A stretch of 64,000 nucleotides of DNA from Lachnotalea sp. AF33-28 (GCF_003477885.1 NZ_QUEE01000014.1:1-64000); one strand, 5' to 3'. Positions 33,427 to 42,683 are shown, counted from the stretch's first letter. Program-made: numbers and translations. Notes: a model not told the origin generated them from the letters alone.

Positions 33427-34301
33427 TGTGTATCCTCCTGCAGCATTTCCACGGGGAGCAGCACGCCGCTTCCGGCCTGCACACAGTACAGATTGCGGTT
33501 CGCTTCCAGATAGACATCCATGCAGGACTGGTTTCTTACAAAACGGCCGTCCACCGACCAGACCAAGCCCTCAAAGGCTCTGACATACCCGTAGAATTCC
33601 GAATTGGTACAGTACCAGACGGAGGGACGCCCGCCCATTTTCTCCGCAAATGCCTCTATCACATGCCAGTTACCGTCCCTGTCAAATTCAAACGAATGTC
33701 CCCACAGGTAAAACAGCTCCGGTGAACGGTCAAAGGGTGTGTCCAGTTTTGTCAGGAACTCATCGGCCAGCGCAAAGAGCGTTTCATCATTGTGATGGCA
33801 GGTCGGATTCCACTCCAGCCAGTTCTCCGGCAGGGTGAACGAATGGGTGGAGCGGACTGTGCGGGCATAGCTGATCTGGCAGGTCTTCAGCACCTCCATA
33901 ACCGCAGCGCTGTAAGTTCCGTAAGGATAGGCGTGGCCTGTAACAGGCCTTTCAAACAGGGTTTCCAGATACGCCCGATCCTCCAGCACCTCTGCCGCCG
34001 CCATATGCGCCGGCAGCTTATCAAGGTATGGATGGTTCACGCCGTGAGTCGCAACCTCCAAACCGTCTTTCGAATACCGTTTCAGCGCTTCCAATGGCGT
34101 CGGCATTCCAAAAAAATCATCCTTTATCGGCTCGCTCCCTTCCTCGCGCAGCCGTCCTGTGTTTAAGTTAAAGGTTCCCCTAAGGCCGTATTTCTGCATG
34201 AGACCGATCAGCCTTTCATCCTGAAAGCTTCCGTCGTCATAGCTTAGGGTCAGGGCCTTCTGCCTTCCCCCCGGAAAACGCATAAATATATTTCTGTTCA
34301 T
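33423..34301 (-). CDS. polysaccharide deacetylase family protein
   Basis: 292 aa. NodB-type motif 1 LTLSYDDG, motif 2 THGVNHPYL (HxxxH metal ligands) and a later GHAYPYGTYS (RxxYP-like). No signal peptide, so it is probably cytoplasmic, unlike peptidoglycan deacetylases. AAGGAG before 34301, 26 nt after the ABC gene. Substrate unknown. Confidence 0.82.
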   Translation of the reverse strand: MNRNIFMRFPGGRQKALTLSYDDGSFQDERLIGLMQKYGLRGTFNLNTGRLREEGSEPIKDDFFGMPTPLEALKRYSKDGLEVATHGVNHPYLDKLPAHMAAAEVLEDRAYLETLFERPVTGHAYPYGTYSAAVMEVLKTCQISYARTVRSTHSFTLPENWLEWNPTCHHNDETLFALADEFLTKLDTPFDRSPELFYLWGHSFEFDRDGNWHVIEAFAEKMGGRPSVWYCTNSEFYGYVRAFEGLVWSVDGRFVRNQSCMDVYLEANRNLYCVQAGSGVLLPVEMLQEDTQ

Positions 34302-34327
34302 GATCTTCTCCTTATAGTCGCATCACC

Positions 34328-36148
34328 TTAGATCGCATTTCCTGCGAACTGAGTCATATACAGCTCATAATAACGTCCCTTTTGTTTCAGCAGATCCTCA
34401 TGGTTCCCCGTCTCCACAATGCGCCCCTGATCCATGACCACAATCAGATCCGCATCCTGGATTGTGGACAGACGGTGGGCGATGATCAGGCTGGTCCGGT
34501 TCTTCATGAGGTTTACCATGGCGTCCTGTATATGTTTTTCCGTACGGGTATCCACGCTGGAGGTGGCCTCATCCAAGATCAGAATCTTGGGGCTGGCTAA
34601 AAACGCACGGCCTATGGACAACAGCTGGCGCTGGCCCTGGGACAGGTTCTGACCGGATTCAGTCAGCATCGTATCATATCCTTCAGTCATATGCCGAATC
34701 ATGTGATCGCAGTTGCTCATCTTAGCCGCTTCAATCATTTCGGCATCTTCCGCTTCCAGATTCGAATATTTCAGATTATTGCGGATTGTATCGGAAAACA
34801 GAACCGTATCCTGCAGCACGATCGCCGTATTTCTCCGCAGATTGTTGCAGTCGATGTCCTTTATATTGACACCGTCTATCAATATCTGGCCGCTGTCGAT
34901 ATCATAAAACCGCATCAGCAGATTCACCACCGTGGTCTTACCGCTGCCCGTAGCCCCGACCAGAGCCACTTTATGCCCCGCATAAACCTCCAGATTAAAA
35001 TCATACAGCACCTGTCTGCCGGGATAGTAGGAAAAATTTACATTTTTAAATGTAACAACCCCTCTGGCCTGATTGATTTCTCTCGTTCCGGTCTTATCCT
35101 CGCTGGGTTCGTCCATAATGGAAAACACGCGCTCCGCTCCGGCGATGGCGGTCTGAATCTGGCCGTACAGCTGGGCAATCTCATTGATCGGGCGTCCGAA
35201 CTGTTTGGCGTAAACGATAAATGCAGATATCACGCCGATGGAGATCATACCGTTGATCGCAAAATATCCGCCGAACGCCGCGATGATCACAAACCCGATA
35301 TTATTGATGACATTCATCACCGGTCCCATGGAACCGCCCAGTATCTCCGCGATGATGCCGGTCTTAGTCAGCTCATCGGAGGTGCTGTTAAAATCCTCGA
35401 TCACCGCTTCCTGATGATTATAGGCAACCACGGTCTTATATCCTACCACCATTTCTTCCACCGTACCGTTAAGCTCTCCCAGCAGAATCTGACGCTGACG
35501 GAAAAACTTGCGCATAGCGGTGGAAAGATACCTGGTCACCAGCACGGTTAGGATCACGGTAATACAGGAGAGAAGCGCCAGCTGCCAGCAGTACCACACC
35601 ATCATGCCCACGGTTCCGATAATGGTGAGCACACCGGAAACCAGCGAACTTAAAGACTGTGATACCGTGTTAGAGATATTTTCCACATCATTGGTCATGC
35701 GGCTCATAATATCCCCATGGGGATGATTATCCAGATACCTGACCGGCAGATTCACTATCTTATCAAACAGGTCTTCCCGCATCCTGCGGACGATTCTCTG
35801 GCTTAAATGAGCGCTTAAAAGGCTCTGGACCAGCGTGGAGAGGCTGTAAAACAGGTATACACAAAGCATGATCAGAAGCAGGAAGGGCAGCTCTTCAAAC
35901 GCCTTTTCCGATATGCGGTCAATGGCGCTGCTCTGAAGGCTGGGCGCATAAACTGAGCAGATGACCATAAATACTACCGCTGTCATCAGCGCCAGAAGCA
36001 TCAGCTTTTCCCGGCCGAAGTATCCGAACAGCCGCCCCAGCGTTTTCCTGGTATCCTTTGGTTTTTCCACTATCTGCATGCCTCTGGGCCCTCTCCCCGG
36101 ACGGAAATTCACCGGAGGCGCAGAGGCTGTTTTTGACTCATTGCTCAT
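34328..36148 (-). CDS. ABC exporter subunit with consensus ATPase site
   Basis: 606 aa from the ATG at 36148 (MSNESKTASAP), GGGAGG 8 nt upstream. Six-helix type IV exporter domain then an ATPase: Walker A GATGSGKTT, signature LSQGQRQLL, Walker B ILILDEATSSVD with intact Glu, switch His IIAHRLST. Overlaps its partner by 11 nt. With it, likely a heterodimer of the BmrCD/LmrCD type for drugs or peptides. Confidence 0.9.
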   Translation of the reverse strand: MSNESKTASAPPVNFRPGRGPRGMQIVEKPKDTRKTLGRLFGYFGREKLMLLALMTAVVFMVICSVYAPSLQSSAIDRISEKAFEELPFLLLIMLCVYLFYSLSTLVQSLLSAHLSQRIVRRMREDLFDKIVNLPVRYLDNHPHGDIMSRMTNDVENISNTVSQSLSSLVSGVLTIIGTVGMMVWYCWQLALLSCITVILTVLVTRYLSTAMRKFFRQRQILLGELNGTVEEMVVGYKTVVAYNHQEAVIEDFNSTSDELTKTGIIAEILGGSMGPVMNVINNIGFVIIAAFGGYFAINGMISIGVISAFIVYAKQFGRPINEIAQLYGQIQTAIAGAERVFSIMDEPSEDKTGTREINQARGVVTFKNVNFSYYPGRQVLYDFNLEVYAGHKVALVGATGSGKTTVVNLLMRFYDIDSGQILIDGVNIKDIDCNNLRRNTAIVLQDTVLFSDTIRNNLKYSNLEAEDAEMIEAAKMSNCDHMIRHMTEGYDTMLTESGQNLSQGQRQLLSIGRAFLASPKILILDEATSSVDTRTEKHIQDAMVNLMKNRTSLIIAHRLSTIQDADLIVVMDQGRIVETGNHEDLLKQKGRYYELYMTQFAGNAI

Positions 36149-37880
36149 GATCCGCACCTCCCTTCAGCTGTGAATTATAGATGTCCTGATATACCTCACT
36201 GCTTCTCATGAGCTCCTCGTGGGTACCGAGAGCCGCTATCGTGCCGTTATCTATGACCGCTATGCGGTCCGCTCCCTTGACCGAAGCGATTCTCTGGGCG
36301 ATGATGATCTTTGTCACATCCGCGTAATGGCTGCGCAGCTCCTGATACAGTCTGGCCTCTGTCTTTAAGTCCAGGGCGCTGGTGGAGTCGTCAAAGATAA
36401 GGATCTCGGCATCCTTAAGAAGGGCACGGCTGATGGAAAGCCGCTGCTTCTGCCCTCCCGACAGGCTCATGCCCTTTTCCGCCACAACTGTATCATAACC
36501 GCTTTGTTTGCTCTCAATAAATTCGGAGGCTTGGGCCGCTTCGGCCGCTTTCCGTATCTCCCCGTCAGAGGCTCCCTGCCTGCCCCAGGATATATTTTCC
36601 CGGATGGTCGTGCTGAAAAGTTCGCTCTTTTGCAGCGCGATGGCCACTTTATCGCGGAGCACCTTAAGCGGATATTCCTTCACATCCACGCCGTCCACCA
36701 GCACTGTCCCCTCCGCGGGATCGTAAAAGCGCGGGATCAGATTGACCAGGCTGGACTTTCCGCTGCCGGTAGCCCCCAGAATCGCCAATGTCTCGCCGGG
36801 TTCCACCGTCAGGTTGATATGGCTTAATACGCTCTCGCCGTTACCGCCCGGATAGGAGAAGGACACATCACGAAATTCAATCTTTCCCCGTATATCCGTA
36901 CGGATCTCCTGTTTTCCGTCGGCAATTACCGGTTCGCATTCCAGCACTTCATTCAGCCTTCTCGCAGAAGCTGTTCCCCGTGAAATATTCTGGAAGACCA
37001 TGGCCATCATCATAATGCCGTTTAATATCTGAGAAACATATGTAATCGCCGCCATCACATTGCCGGGTGTGGCACCGCCGGATTTCACCTGAACGGATCC
37101 GACATAGATCACCGCCACCACGGACAGGTTCATCACAATGTTCATCAGAGGCATCATACAGGAGAACAGCACTAAAACTCTTAACTGCGTATCAACCAGC
37201 TCTTTATTGGCAGTCCCAAACCGCTTCTTTTCATAGTCCTCTCGGACATATGCCTTCACGACTCGGGAACCCGACACATTCTCCTGCATGACGGAATTCA
37301 CACGGTCCAGTTTTTTCTGCAGAACAGCAAATATAGGATTCGCCTTCGCGATAAAGAAGATGACCATGAATATGACGAACGGAAGCGCACATGCTATCAC
37401 CGCGCCAAAGCTTAGGTTCAGCGTCAGCATGCATACGATTCCGCCTCCGAACAGCATGATGTTTCGGACAAACCCCCGGATGCACATCGCAACCATATTT
37501 TGAACCTGTGTGATGTCATTGGTCACACGGGTTACCAGCGATCCGGTGGAAAAGCGGTCGGTCTGTTCGAAAGACAGCGCCATAATCCGCTTAAAACAGT
37601 CCTTACGTATATCATTGCCGAAATTCTGGCTGCACAGGTTGGCGAACACGCCGGAGAGCACACCGCAGATCCCTCCGATTGTCACAAGGCCGATCATCTT
37701 GAGCCCGGTCATGATTACCAGTTTAAGATCGCCCACATTATGGTTGGACAGTCCCAGCACACCCTCATCCACAATCGTGCTCATGAGCTGCGGCTGCGCC
37801 AGGTCCATCAGCACCTCGCCGACCATGAACAGAGGCGCAAGCAGGACAAAATACCAGTACCTTTTCAAATATCGTAACAT
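36138..37880 (-). CDS. ABC exporter subunit with degenerate ATPase site
   Basis: 580 aa. Six-helix domain, Walker A GATGSGKSS, signature LSGGQKQRL, but Walker B is ILIFDDSTSALD: the catalytic Glu is Asp, and the switch His is Gln (IIAQRIAS). This asymmetry is the signature of heterodimeric exporters. The ATG at 37880 overlaps the regulator's stop (TGATG). Confidence 0.9.
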   Translation of the reverse strand: MLRYLKRYWYFVLLAPLFMVGEVLMDLAQPQLMSTIVDEGVLGLSNHNVGDLKLVIMTGLKMIGLVTIGGICGVLSGVFANLCSQNFGNDIRKDCFKRIMALSFEQTDRFSTGSLVTRVTNDITQVQNMVAMCIRGFVRNIMLFGGGIVCMLTLNLSFGAVIACALPFVIFMVIFFIAKANPIFAVLQKKLDRVNSVMQENVSGSRVVKAYVREDYEKKRFGTANKELVDTQLRVLVLFSCMMPLMNIVMNLSVVAVIYVGSVQVKSGGATPGNVMAAITYVSQILNGIMMMAMVFQNISRGTASARRLNEVLECEPVIADGKQEIRTDIRGKIEFRDVSFSYPGGNGESVLSHINLTVEPGETLAILGATGSGKSSLVNLIPRFYDPAEGTVLVDGVDVKEYPLKVLRDKVAIALQKSELFSTTIRENISWGRQGASDGEIRKAAEAAQASEFIESKQSGYDTVVAEKGMSLSGGQKQRLSISRALLKDAEILIFDDSTSALDLKTEARLYQELRSHYADVTKIIIAQRIASVKGADRIAVIDNGTIAALGTHEELMRSSEVYQDIYNSQLKGGADHEQ

Positions 37881-38368
37881 CAGATTTCATGCCCTCCATT
37901 CCCCTTATTTTTCTTAGCCCGCGGATGTTCCCAGAATTCCGGACTCACCTCGGCCTCCCAGCTGCTTAAGAGCTTTTGAAGCAGCCGCTTCAGATCCTCC
38001 TGTTCATCGTGATCTAAGCAGGCAAACAGCCGCTCATCTTTTTCAATGACCTCTCTTTCACGGTCCTCCACAAACTTACGGCCCTGATCCGTGATCCTAA
38101 GCGTGATCCGCCTTCGGTCGTCGGTGTCTTTTCCGCGTATCAGCAGTCCACCGCCCTCCAGTTTGCCGATGATCTCACTCATGGAGCCGGCCCGGATGCC
38201 CAGCATATCCTGCAGCGTCTTCTGAGATAGCTGTCCTTCCTGATACAGGATCCTAAGAATTCTTCCCTGTCCTCTTTTACCGCCCCGGCGGTGATACAGA
38301 TAATGACCGCAGCGCTCCATAATCTGAAGCAATTCATTTTTTTCTCTCATTTTCATCAATCCAATCAT
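37880..38368 (-). CDS. MarR family transcriptional regulator
   Basis: 162 aa winged helix: GQGRILRILYQEGQLSQKTLQDMLGIRAGSMSEIIGKLEGGGLLIRGKDTDDRRRITLRIT. First gene of a five-gene operon (regulator, two exporter subunits, deacetylase, epimerase), the usual layout for a drug-sensing repressor. The start is uncertain: ATG at 38368, 38356 or 38350, none with a strong ribosome site. Confidence 0.88.
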   Translation of the reverse strand: MIGLMKMREKNELLQIMERCGHYLYHRRGGKRGQGRILRILYQEGQLSQKTLQDMLGIRAGSMSEIIGKLEGGGLLIRGKDTDDRRRITLRITDQGRKFVEDREREVIEKDERLFACLDHDEQEDLKRLLQKLLSSWEAEVSPEFWEHPRAKKNKGNGGHEI

Positions 38369-38374
38369 TTAATA

Positions 38375-38389
38375 TAACAGTTCAGGCGG
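38375..38389. repeat. terminal fragment of the second palindrome family
   Basis: TAACAGTTCAGGCGG matches the end of the elements at 26846 and 61128 with one change (A to G); no partner arm nearby. Located in the leader of the MarR operon. Confidence 0.45.
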
Positions 38390-38436
38390 AGGGGAAATCG
38401 GTCCGCATCTGTCCCTTTTCAGTGCTTTCACTGTCT

Positions 38437-38473
38437 ATTATAGATAAGAGAGGGAGATATGTCAAGGTACCTT
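38437..38473 (-). promoter_or_regulatory. promoter of the MarR-ABC operon
   Basis: Minus strand: -35 TTGACA (38460-38465), 17-bp spacer, -10 TATAAT (38437-38442), a full consensus promoter. The palindrome AAGGTACCTT (38464-38473) overlaps the -35 and may be the regulator's site. Confidence 0.8.
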
Positions 38474-38510
38474 ATAAACTTGAATATAGCAATCCCCGCG
38501 GAACCACACA

Positions 38511-40751
38511 CTAAATCTCTCCATATTTTGAGCGTAAAAAGGCTCCTAGGTAAAACCCTAGAAGCCCCGACCCCAATGAAATGTATTTTTCAAAAATAGC
38601 ATTTACATTTTCTTTCTGTTCTGTTGTCAGCTCCAGTTTTCTGTTATTTTGTGAATCATTAAAAGTACCACATTCTGAATGATAGTAATATACTTCCCCA
38701 TCAAATATGAGTTTACAGTCATTGATACAATCGCCAGTGCCTTCCTGCCATGTATCGCTTAATACAACTGACTCTAACTTTGCTGCATCTTCAATAGATA
38801 CTGTTTTAATTATATTATCCCTCAAATTTGAAACCGACACTTCCGTCTTCCATCCAAATTTAGTGAATACAATATCATAATAATTTCGTGGCACATATGG
38901 TGTTGCGTTGGTACGAACAAATTGTTTTTCCAAATCAATATCACAGGCAATAATCAAAATACCCTCTTCAGTATATTTACTTAACGAGGTTTGCAATTCT
39001 TTATACTCATCTGACAAATCTTTCTGTGTCATCTCAAACTCTGCTAATTGTTCATCTAAAATATCCATTTCTCCCTTCTGATTCAGTGAGAAAACTATAT
39101 ACTCCAGAGTCGCAAATCCCTGACCTATATAGAAACTACTGGAAAGCAGCCAATCCTTGTCATTTGTATGTACGATACTCAATTGTCCGTTTCCGGTGTG
39201 TGCACCTGAATATTCGTGACTCCAAATTGCCTTATTCCTATCCGGCTCTTCGGAATTTTCGATTCCTTCATAGACATCAACACGAATAACTCCAACCTGC
39301 AACCGTTGTGCGATTCTTTCCTGCTGTGTCGAATCAGCATCTACAAATGCTGATTCATACACCAAAGATGTAATAATATAGTCAAGTATGCCATCATGTG
39401 TCACATCATATTTTTCGACATTAATTTCTTCTTTTATCCACTCCGATGTTACATCTTCTTTTTCCCCAACATTGTCAACCGAGGCAATTCTTAAGTCAAC
39501 ATTCTCCACTTCCACATATACATCTATATCATCTTCTGTAGGATTTTGTACACTCACACCTATTTTGAACCATGCACCTTTTTCCACATCCATCTTCACT
39601 GGCATTCCCGGTGTAAGATAAACAGGTTCATCGTAAGCATTTTCCTGCCTACATTCCACCACTTTCAATATGATTTCCGTATCTCCCAGGCCTTCCCCTG
39701 CAGACAAAATTAAATGTTTCCCTTTGGGACTTATTTCTTCATCCGAATAATAAAACTGTTCCATACCTCCTGCCGGAATGGTTACTCTTATCTGGTACTT
39801 TCTTGGAGAAGTTGTAAAAAAGCATACTGCAATAATCAAACAAGCTGCTATAGACACTAATATCAACCAAAAATCCGGTTTTTTATAATTCAAAACGGAT
39901 TTCACTCTTTCTTTTACCCCCACTTCCCCAAATGCCAACGGGCAAACCAACACCAATTCTCTCTGACGTGCACATGACAGCAACGTTCTGGAATATTCTT
40001 TTTTGTCATGTATATCCATGTCCCTGATTACTCTTTCATCACACGCAAGTTCAATATCTTTGCAGAACAGAATATATGCAATCCAGTAAAGAGGATTAAA
40101 CCAATATACACACAGCAATAAACATCCCAAGGGTTTCCACCAATGGTCTTTCCTCTCTAAATGAGCACATTCATGTGCCATAATATATTTTACTTCATTC
40201 TCATCAAGTCCGGAAGATAAGTAAATCCGTGGTCTTATATTTCCTAATATGAAAGGTGATTTCACTGCATCACAAATCATGATATTATCTTTATATGGCA
40301 CTGATTCTCTTATCCGCAAACGCAATCTAAACAAACTAATTACTGCGTACAGCATCAAAAAGATCATTCCACCTACCCACACATTACCACATATATAAGT
40401 AACCACCTGTAACGGAGCCACACTGTCAGTTTCTTCATAGGCAAAAGTCTCTGCAAGTATCGGATTTACTAAATTCTTAACAATATGCAAATCGCTGTTA
40501 ATGGATGGAACATAATCCTGCATTTCGCCTTCCACAACTGCATATTCCTTAATCGGTTCCGTACTGGACAATAAACCGAAAGCACTTTCTATAGAAAACG
40601 GGCAAATCAATCTGATCGCAACCACACTCCACAAAAAACAATGTACCCATTTTTGCGTCTTGCGAAAAATAAGACGAAAGCTTATCACCGCTAATATCAG
40701 CAAACTGGCGGTAAGACTCATATTCAGTACTTTTAAAAATACCTCTCCCAT
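38511..40751 (-). CDS. BlaR1-family M56 sensor metalloprotease with atypical sensor domain
   Basis: 746 aa. N-terminal membrane segments, zinc site IMAHECAHLERKDHWW (HExxH near residue 190) and the distal Glu in IELACDERVIRDM. In BlaR1/MecR1 the protease cleaves a BlaI-type repressor. After a membrane segment (about residues 295-313) the outside part lacks the penicillin-binding SxxK and KTG motifs. Instead it has a roughly 430-aa region of unknown type with an acidic repeat (WIKEEINVEKYDVTHDGILDY) and a DCINDCKLIFDGEVYYYHSE segment. The final codons run through a terminator-like hairpin, so the C-terminus may be a recent extension. Confidence 0.85.
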   Translation of the reverse strand: MGEVFLKVLNMSLTASLLILAVISFRLIFRKTQKWVHCFLWSVVAIRLICPFSIESAFGLLSSTEPIKEYAVVEGEMQDYVPSINSDLHIVKNLVNPILAETFAYEETDSVAPLQVVTYICGNVWVGGMIFLMLYAVISLFRLRLRIRESVPYKDNIMICDAVKSPFILGNIRPRIYLSSGLDENEVKYIMAHECAHLERKDHWWKPLGCLLLCVYWFNPLYWIAYILFCKDIELACDERVIRDMDIHDKKEYSRTLLSCARQRELVLVCPLAFGEVGVKERVKSVLNYKKPDFWLILVSIAACLIIAVCFFTTSPRKYQIRVTIPAGGMEQFYYSDEEISPKGKHLILSAGEGLGDTEIILKVVECRQENAYDEPVYLTPGMPVKMDVEKGAWFKIGVSVQNPTEDDIDVYVEVENVDLRIASVDNVGEKEDVTSEWIKEEINVEKYDVTHDGILDYIITSLVYESAFVDADSTQQERIAQRLQVGVIRVDVYEGIENSEEPDRNKAIWSHEYSGAHTGNGQLSIVHTNDKDWLLSSSFYIGQGFATLEYIVFSLNQKGEMDILDEQLAEFEMTQKDLSDEYKELQTSLSKYTEEGILIIACDIDLEKQFVRTNATPYVPRNYYDIVFTKFGWKTEVSVSNLRDNIIKTVSIEDAAKLESVVLSDTWQEGTGDCINDCKLIFDGEVYYYHSECGTFNDSQNNRKLELTTEQKENVNAIFEKYISLGSGLLGFYLGAFLRSKYGEI

Positions 40752-40765
40752 AGTTACCCCCCTCC

Positions 40766-41125
40766 TTATGCCTTGTCAATCATTTTACGGATTGCTTCTG
40801 CGTCTTCGTCCGTAAGTTTGGTATTCTGCATAAATGCTGCAATAAATGCCGGAAGCGAACCTGCAAAAGTCGCATCCACATATTTTCTACTTTGTAAGGA
40901 ATAAAATTTCTCTTTAGAAATTAAAGAAGTAACCAGCCCATTTTCATTTATAAAAAGCCCCTTATCAATCAATCTCCTAAGTACATTATGTGCTGTAGTG
41001 CGTTTCCAATTAAATTCTACTGCTGTCAGCTTTACCAATTCTGACGAAGTAACCGGTTCATGTTCCCATATCATATCTGCATATCTCGCTTCTATAACTC
41101 CTAATTGTATTTCAGCCATACTCAT
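40766..41125 (-). CDS. BlaI/MecI/CopY family repressor
   Basis: 119 aa winged helix: LGVIEARYADMIWEHEPVTSSELVKLTAVEFNWKRTTAHNVLRRLIDKGLF. The linker region FYSLQSRKYVDATFAGSLPAFIAAFM matches the segment cleaved in BlaI/MecI. 14 nt separate it from the protease gene. Two dyads in its promoter are probable binding sites. Confidence 0.9.
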   Translation of the reverse strand: MSMAEIQLGVIEARYADMIWEHEPVTSSELVKLTAVEFNWKRTTAHNVLRRLIDKGLFINENGLVTSLISKEKFYSLQSRKYVDATFAGSLPAFIAAFMQNTKLTDEDAEAIRKMIDKA

Positions 41126-41141
41126 TTCCTCCTTACACAGA

Positions 41142-41197
41142 AGACCACATAGAGTGGTCTATAGTTAAAGACTACTCTATGTGGTCCGCTTTGTCAA
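41142..41197 (-). promoter_or_regulatory. BlaI-type promoter with two dyad operators
   Basis: Minus strand: -35 TTGACA (41192-41197), 17-bp spacer, -10 TAGTCT (41169-41174). Operators AGACCAC-ATAGA-GTGGTCT (41142-41160, perfect) and AGACTAC-TCTAT-GTGGTC (41169-41186, one mismatch) share arm length and spacing. One covers the -10 and the other the transcript start. Confidence 0.85.
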
Positions 41198-41341
41198 GCA
41201 TGACTTATCTGCTCTCATTCTTCCGTATCTGCCGATTTCATAATGTGTCCCCTCCGGAAGCTGGAGGTCTGGATATTACAAGCTATCCTCTCACAATGTG
41301 TCACTCGCACCCATGCTTTTCGAATTTTTGAGCGCAAAAAA

Positions 41342-41374
41342 GCTCCCGGGGAAAAGGCAGTAGCTCATAAGGAA
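41342..41374 (+). repeat. left terminal inverted repeat of the 15 kb element
   Basis: 33 nt starting GCTCCCGGGGAAAAGG and ending GCTCATAAGGAA. It matches the inverse of 56290-56322 at 27 of 33 positions without gaps. Both ends read inward. Confidence 0.75.
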
Positions 41375-41403
41375 ACATTACAAAAACTATGAGTTAAGCC
41401 AGG

Positions 41404-41463
41404 TAAACGGAAAAATAAAAACTCTATGTGATTGAGAAAATCTTTCGCATAGAGTTTTTTATG
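41404..41463 (+). terminator. terminator-like hairpin at the element's left end
   Basis: AAAAACTCTATG (about 41417-41428) pairs with CATAGAGTTTTT (about 41450-41461), followed by TTATG. No plus-strand gene lies upstream; it may shield the element from outside transcription. Confidence 0.5.
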
Positions 41464-41489
41464 TTAGCGATATTGTTTATTCATTTTTT

Positions 41490-41693
41490 AGCGTTCGTAG
41501 AACGCGCAGCCGTCACCGCAGGTGGCGATCTCAGGGGTTTGGGGATATGTCACCAACAAGCATTTTAGGCAGGAATACCGGGAACGGTTTCCTGCCTAAA
41601 ATACGCAATCTTACGGAAGATTGCATTACTTGCCGCTTTACTTGATATTATTGAATATCTGAACGTTAGATATTCAAATTTATCAATGCTTGT
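41490..41693 (+). other. multi-hairpin block upstream of the LysR gene
   Basis: ACAAGCATT (41556-41564) and its inverse (41685-41693) enclose three hairpins: ATTTTAGGCAGGAA/TTCCTGCCTAAAAT (41562, 41589), GCAATCTT-acgg-AAGATTGC (41605-41624) and TTGAATATCT-N7-AGATATTCAA (41651-41677). Just before it are GCGTT/AACGC and a GTCACC-gca-GGTGGC hairpin recalling the modules of the palindrome family. No coding frame. The third hairpin could be a regulator dyad. Confidence 0.65.
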
Positions 41694-41725
41694 GATACAA
41701 TGCAATAAAGGAGGAATGTATCACT

Positions 41726-42610
41726 ATGGAATTTCGTTCATTACAGTATTTTCTGATGGTGGCCAGAGAAGAAAACATAACAAAAGCTGCCAATCTGCTT
41801 CATTTAACACAGCCTACTCTTTCACGCTCCATTATGCAGCTGGAGGAGGAGTTAGGCGTAAAATTATTTACTCGAAGCAATCATAATATTATTTTGACCG
41901 AAGATGGTATGCTTCTAAAACGAAGAGCACAAGAACTCGTTTCCCTTGCAGAAAAGACAAAGCAAGACTTTCAACGTGGAGATGTACAGTTGACCGGTGA
42001 AATATCCATTGGCAGCGGCGAATTTCGCAGTACCAGATACCTGTCTAAAATGATTGCCTCTTTTCGAGAAAAGCATCCACTGGTTCGGTATCAGATTTAC
42101 AGTGGTAATTCTGAGAATATAAAAGAACGTATTGAGCGGGGAATTCTCGATTTTGGACTGATGATGGAGCCGATCGATATCAGTAAATACGAATATATTT
42201 CCATGCCTGCAAAAGAAAAATGGGGTATTCTTGTGTCCGAATTATCGGAGCTCTCACAAAAGGAGACCATTCAGGCAGCCGATTTGCAGAATGAGCAGCT
42301 TATTTCGGCAAGAAGTGAGAAAATGTACCCTGAAATCAGAAAATGGTTCGGTGAATATTATGATCAGATCGAGGTTATCGCAAGCGGCAATTTGCTCTAC
42401 AATGAAGCAATTCTGGCACAGGAACAAATCGGAGCCGTATTGGGAATTGAATTGGATTGTCACTATCCGGGACTTAAATTCGTTCCGTTATCTCCAAGCG
42501 TTGAAACGCCCACAGTTCTTACATGGAAAAAGAATCAGATACTTTCTTCCACAACAATAGCCTTTATCGAACATGCAAGAGCATACATAAAATCTATATC
42601 TGGAGATTAA
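41726..42610 (+). CDS. LysR family transcriptional regulator
   Basis: 294 aa: N-terminal HTH MEFRSLQYFLMVAREENITKAANLLHLTQPTLSRSIMQLEEELGVKLF, then an effector-binding domain. AAAGGAGG 10 nt upstream. Such regulators usually sit next to flavodoxin/aldo-keto reductase clusters and respond to redox-active or electrophilic compounds (inference here). Its own terminator (42648-42683) separates it from the downstream genes, which must have another promoter or rely on read-through. Confidence 0.92.
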   Translation: MEFRSLQYFLMVAREENITKAANLLHLTQPTLSRSIMQLEEELGVKLFTRSNHNIILTEDGMLLKRRAQELVSLAEKTKQDFQRGDVQLTGEISIGSGEFRSTRYLSKMIASFREKHPLVRYQIYSGNSENIKERIERGILDFGLMMEPIDISKYEYISMPAKEKWGILVSELSELSQKETIQAADLQNEQLISARSEKMYPEIRKWFGEYYDQIEVIASGNLLYNEAILAQEQIGAVLGIELDCHYPGLKFVPLSPSVETPTVLTWKKNQILSSTTIAFIEHARAYIKSISGD

Positions 42611-42647
42611 ATATAAGCATTTTACATATCACAATATTTGAATTACT

Positions 42648-42683
42648 ATATAGGTGTTCCCAAGAGGAGCACCTATATTTTTT
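42648..42683 (+). terminator. terminator after the LysR gene
   Basis: Stem ATATAGGTGTTCC/GGAGCACCTATAT (42648-42660, 42666-42678; one mismatch) followed by TTTTTT. Confidence 0.85.

Noticed and set aside
40766..41125. beta-lactam resistance regulon
   Set aside because: The repressor/protease pair lacks a penicillin-binding sensor and no beta-lactamase or PBP2a-type gene is nearby.
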